Assembly (NCBI GenBank): GCA_945901855.1
Contig: CAMDLT010000029.1
Location: 1 to 55,450, forward strand
Length of the DNA: 55,450 bases
Source of the DNA: Asaia bogorensis
Lineage (GTDB): Bacteria > Pseudomonadota > Alphaproteobacteria > CACIAM-22H2
Direction of reading: 5' to 3'
This document shows positions 52,801-55,450 of this stretch, one piece after another (the first letter of the stretch is position 1; each line of letters opens with the position of its first letter). Both the position numbers and the translations under genes were made by a program. The notes beneath the pieces were generated by a model, which did no database searches, was not told the DNA's origin, and saw nothing but the letters and a program-made list of their open reading frames with translations.

Positions 52801-53013
52801 ATGCATTACTTGATTGTCCGAGCTTTTGTTCTTTCGCTGGCTTTAGCTGGCAGCTTCTGCACGCCTCTCTCAGCGCAGATCATTTCTACCGACCCAAATT
52901 TGCGGTGCTCGGAATGGCCCGATGGGCTCATCACCTGCCGAAACGAAAAGACTGGCGAACGCGTTGAGTGCCGACGCTACCCCGACGGGCGCACGACCTG
53001 CCGTAAGGTGTAG
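52801..53013 (+). CDS. Small exported cysteine-containing protein
   Basis: 70 residues. A signal peptide (VRAFVLSLALAGSFCTPLSAQ) is followed by a 45-residue mature part with two similar units: CSEWPDGLITCR and CRRYPDGRTTCR, each with two Cys. No Shine-Dalgarno is obvious; an AT-rich TATAAAAT lies directly before the ATG, so the start is less certain. I do not know the family. Its stop is one base from that of the convergent nuclease-like gene. Confidence 0.6.
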   Translation: MHYLIVRAFVLSLALAGSFCTPLSAQIISTDPNLRCSEWPDGLITCRNEKTGERVECRRYPDGRTTCRKV

Positions 53014-53014
53014 C

Positions 53015-54082
53015 TCACCGCGCCTCGTATTCTTCGGCGAAGTATCGAGTCACGATCGGCAAGTAAGCGGTTACGCACTTTTCGAGCGCTGCTTCGACTT
53101 TCGCCAAAGCTTTGAGGTCCCCGACTTCAGGTAGCTTCAGATTGATGTAGTGGCTCTCCCCGGACGCGCTTTCTTCCACTTCACACTTGAAGGTCTTGGC
53201 AAGGATCGACTTGTGCCGCTTCAGGTACGGGCCAATCTTCGGAAGCGGCTTGCTGCGATAACTGAAATTGACCCCAAACCATTCTTCCTCTTTGAAACGC
53301 CAGACGAAAAAGACACCGAAGGCACGGTCATAAAGCCGTCTCTCGCATTTCGGCCACGATTTGGGTGCGAAGCTATAGACGTAGTCGCTAACGCTCTCAT
53401 CAAGCTCCAACGCGTAGCGCGAAGCCAGATTGCGAACGAACGGTTTGAGACGCTCGAAGACCCATCGGCAACGAATGGCATAGGGATCGTCAATCGACGG
53501 CCCAGCAACATCTTCGATTTGGCCGAATACAGGTTCGATGTGAACAAGCTTCGAGTTCGCGACCTCGTACAACGAGAACCGCAGGCATGCGATATCGATG
53601 CCCTTGCCAACGAGCAATGCACATTGATCGAAGATGTGCTGGTCGAAGCTTTCGGCAAGCAGTCGGAAGCGTCGTCGCGAAAGCAAGGACTTCGGAACTC
53701 CTGTTCCGAAGACGCGCTGAAATTCACTTGCCAAGGTTCGCCCAATATTCCGCGCGCATAGTTCTTCAATATCGCGCGGCGTCAGCGCTTCGGCGAAACC
53801 GACATAATTCAGAAGCTGGGCGTTGATGTCGGTACCGGCGTGTCCACGTTTGAGTTCTGCGACGATAACGCCACCAGCGGCATCGAGATACAAATTGTCG
53901 ATCCGATGTTTGTGCTTTGTCGGAACTTCGCGCCCGAGAGAAATCAGTGGGCGGCCGTCATTGACCAACTCGGGATGACGATGGCACCAATCCTGTAGTG
54001 CGTCTTCGACATGTGTATCGCGGAATTTCGCGGGGGGAACTAGACGGATGTCCCCAGGGTCAACGACAAAGACAGCGCCCAT
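53015..54082 (-). CDS. PD-(D/E)XK nuclease-like protein
   Basis: 355 residues, ATG 54080-54082 with GGGGGA upstream. The N-terminal third carries the core of a PD-(D/E)XK fold: Glu26 in a helix HVEDALQDWCHRHPEL, Asp62 in HRIDNLYLD, then Glu76-x-Lys78 in VIVAELKRG, and a Gln89...Tyr93 helix (NAQLLNYV). This order (helix Glu, Asp, ExK, QxxxY) is seen in NucS/DUF4263-type endonucleases. The C-terminal ~230 residues are unassigned. It faces an XRE-regulator gene in a divergent arrangement. A defence or restriction-type nuclease is inferred. Confidence 0.75.
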   Translation of the reverse strand: MGAVFVVDPGDIRLVPPAKFRDTHVEDALQDWCHRHPELVNDGRPLISLGREVPTKHKHRIDNLYLDAAGGVIVAELKRGHAGTDINAQLLNYVGFAEALTPRDIEELCARNIGRTLASEFQRVFGTGVPKSLLSRRRFRLLAESFDQHIFDQCALLVGKGIDIACLRFSLYEVANSKLVHIEPVFGQIEDVAGPSIDDPYAIRCRWVFERLKPFVRNLASRYALELDESVSDYVYSFAPKSWPKCERRLYDRAFGVFFVWRFKEEEWFGVNFSYRSKPLPKIGPYLKRHKSILAKTFKCEVEESASGESHYINLKLPEVGDLKALAKVEAALEKCVTAYLPIVTRYFAEEYEAR

Positions 54083-54197
54083 TCCAACTTCCCCCGCTTG
54101 GTGGCCAGCACCCGCTTCGCACTGAGCGAGATGGGCCGTACTGATTTTTCGTCTTTGGCATCGAAGCCGAAATATTGCCTCATGGTCAATAGCGACG

Positions 54198-54218
54198 ACC
54201 CGAACCCAGACTTCGGGT
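54198..54218. promoter_or_regulatory. Inverted repeat directly upstream of the XRE gene, probable operator
   Basis: ACCCGAA (54198-54204) and TTCGGGT (54212-54218) are perfect complements with a 7-base spacer, ending one base before the ATG of the XRE gene. Position fits autorepression by the XRE protein and control of the divergent nuclease gene. Confidence 0.6.
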
Positions 54219-54219
54219 T

Positions 54220-54597
54220 ATGGCGAACTCCCTAGGTATCCAGATCGGCGCCCGCGTTCGCGCGCTCCGGCGCAAGCAGAAGGTCACACAAGAGCAGCTC
54301 GCCGAGTTGGTCGCCGTGACGCCGGAATCAATTTCGAATGTCGAGCGCGGGGTGAGCGTGCCGAGTGTCCGGACCCTAGGCTTGATCGCCGAACGGCTCG
54401 ATGTGTCTTTGGCGGCATTGCTCGATATCGACACCCGCGCGCCCCAAGCGACCCGCCGTCGCCTGGATGCGCAAGAGAAGTTGCGTGAGATCGTGGCGAG
54501 CCTTGGGGACGATGCGCTAGAGGCCCTGGTCGGGCATGCGGAGTTGGTCGCTCGCCTTCAGGCCAAGGCGACGCCCGCCAAGCGCGCCCGAGGCTAG
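54220..54597 (+). CDS. XRE family transcriptional regulator
   Basis: 125 residues. Helix-turn-helix: IQIGARVRALRRKQKVTQEQLAELVAVTPESISNVERGVSVPSVRTLGLIAERLDVSLAALLDID, a canonical HTH_3 domain (residues 6-70). The C-terminal half is helical (EKLREIVASLGDDALEALVGHAELVARLQAK) and may mediate dimerisation. Control gene for this defence-like locus is likely. ATG immediately follows an inverted repeat. Confidence 0.93.
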   Translation: MANSLGIQIGARVRALRRKQKVTQEQLAELVAVTPESISNVERGVSVPSVRTLGLIAERLDVSLAALLDIDTRAPQATRRRLDAQEKLREIVASLGDDALEALVGHAELVARLQAKATPAKRARG

Positions 54598-55034
54598 CCG
54601 AGCCGCCGGACGCCCCATCGGCCTGTCAGTCCTATGAATAGACCTGACAAGGATAGCTTGAGGTATTTAAATACCCCAGGCGATGGTTACGGCCTTTGGC
54701 GGCGTAGGCGTTGGCTCAACGGTCATTTAGTCGAGGTCCAAGGGCCATGGAGGGGGAGACGCACGTGCGCCGGTAGGTGCGCAGCGGCCAGCAAGGTCAA
54801 CGCATGTATGGGCTGGATAATCGCAAACAAAGGCGACGGGGCCGATGAACGGTCTGGCACGGGACAGACGGTTTGTCATGCGCCAGACTTGCAAGCCAAA
54901 CTAGCAGAAGTCTATCGTGCTGCCCATTGATCTGCAGCTCTATCCGTCGAGAGTTCGATCTACGGGTTTTGGTACTTAAGCACCAGTCCAACTAACGATC
55001 CAGGTCTATATCGGCGACCACAAAGGAGCAACGA
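54598..55034. other. Intergenic region with a perfect AT-core palindrome
   Basis: No supported gene; short open frames on both strands have no recognisable protein features. GGTATTTAAATACC (54662-54675) is a perfect 14-base palindrome. AGGAG at about 55024 serves the next gene. The region could hold a promoter or a small RNA, for which I see no structure. Confidence 0.4.
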
Positions 55035-55313
55035 ATGGCGACTAAGTACCAAATGCTCATTTCGAGGCTTACGGTCGATAAGCTTGGCGTCAAGTTATAC
55101 GATAAAGTATCGGCGGTTATCGCCGAACTAGTCTCAAATTCATACGATGCCGATGCCCGTAACGTGCAAATCGAAGCACCGATGGGCGAATTCCTTGCGT
55201 CAACAGCTGGCGGCACCCACACAGACAAAGGCTACGAAATCGTTGTCACAGACGATGGCAGAGCTGGCTCGGGAAATCTGGACAGCGGGATAAGTGGCGT
55301 GTCTGCCTGACGG
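55035..55313 (+). pseudogene. GHKL-type ATPase gene, truncated by an insertion sequence
   Basis: ATG with AGGAG upstream. The start encodes the ATP-binding N-terminus of a HATPase_c/MORC-like protein: LYDKVSAVIAELVSNSYDADARNVQIEA carries the N-box (Glu, Asn, Asp), and the G1 box begins EIVVTDDG, where intact proteins continue G/H-x-G-M. Instead the frame passes into GRAGSGNLDSG and stops at 55311-55313 region in the IS end. Insertion therefore lies near 55258-55265. The rest of the gene should be on the far side of the IS, outside the window. Confidence 0.78.
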
Positions 55314-55450
55314 CGGCCAGGATGGCCGCATGACAGGAGAAGAAGATGACCAGACGAGCGCGCCGGAATCACACACCGGCATTCAAGGCGAAGGTGGCGC
55401 TGGCAGCAGTTAAAGGGGAACTGACGCTGGCGGAGCTGGCGCAGCATTTC
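55260..55450 (+). mobile_element. IS3-family insertion sequence, left part
   Basis: OrfA starts at ATG 55346 and runs off the window: MTRRARRNHTPAFKAKVALA, then VKGELTLAELAQHF, the helix-turn-helix start of an IS3-family orfA common in proteobacteria. The element begins somewhere between 55258 and 55290 and interrupts the GHKL ATPase gene. It is a different element from the relics at 38046 and 48031. Confidence 0.85.

Noticed and set aside
54634..54930. 98-codon plus-strand frame between XRE and GHKL genes
   Set aside because: No ribosome-binding site, odd composition (Trp/Arg-rich) and no recognisable features; it crosses the region holding the palindrome.
54950..54980. Sequence GAGAGTTCGATCTACGGG resembling a tRNA T-arm
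   Set aside because: No matching acceptor stem, D-arm or anticodon arm is found upstream, so not a tRNA or a convincing tRNA-derived attachment site.

Overview
The window is high-GC bacterial DNA with densely packed operons, many ATGA/GTGA start-stop overlaps and some GTG or TTG starts. It holds an NAD-dependent formate dehydrogenase, a bacteriochlorophyll-synthase homologue, a MazE-like (DUF3018)/MazF pair and three complete tripartite tricarboxylate transporter (TTT) systems. Together these suggest an alphaproteobacterium, perhaps Rhodospirillales-like. That placement is inference; no rRNA or other phylogenetic marker is present.

Layout. 0-7 kb: end of an fdsB-like gene and complete fdsA, then an aminotransferase, a double cold-shock-domain protein, a DUF1194 protein, msrB and a DUF4112 protein. 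7-11 kb: gntR-tctC-tctB-tctA (minus). 11-15.5 kb: a chemoreceptor, divergent from bchG, which is translationally coupled to a hydrolase/membrane fusion. 15.8-19.8 kb: tauD-like dioxygenase with a second tctCBA (minus). 20-20.9 kb: lower-GC DNA with a decayed coding stretch. 20.9-25.7 kb: carboxylesterase coupled to a nitrate/taurine/NMT1-type ABC importer. 25.9-26.8 kb: toxin-antitoxin pair and a 3' remnant of an enolase-superfamily gene.

26.8-38 kb is a sugar-acid type catabolic region: a kdgD operon on minus; an FMN hydroxyacid dehydrogenase; an FCD-type GntR regulator; then a plus-strand operon of hydroxyacid dehydrogenase, galactonate-dehydratase-like enzyme, maleylacetate-reductase-like enzyme and tctBAC. 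TATGCATAA-type palindromes lie in front of both kdgD and the regulator, which suggests one regulator for the region. 38-48 kb is a second sugar-acid region: gntR/ilvD-like/dapA-like on minus, divergent from an ABC sugar transporter with an SDR and an enolase-superfamily enzyme. Two degenerate relics of the same IS3-type element flank it in the same orientation.

48.5-55.4 kb is an accessory, defence-like island. It contains an unknown gene plus a Schlafen/AlbA_2-domain gene, a serine recombinase coupled to DUF488, a small secreted protein, a PD-(D/E)XK nuclease-like gene divergent from an XRE regulator, and a GHKL-ATPase gene cut off by an IS3-family element running off the window end. The best candidates for undescribed biology are the unknown/Schlafen pair, the nuclease/XRE/GHKL locus, the bchG-hydrolase pair and the internally duplicated protein of the kdgD operon.
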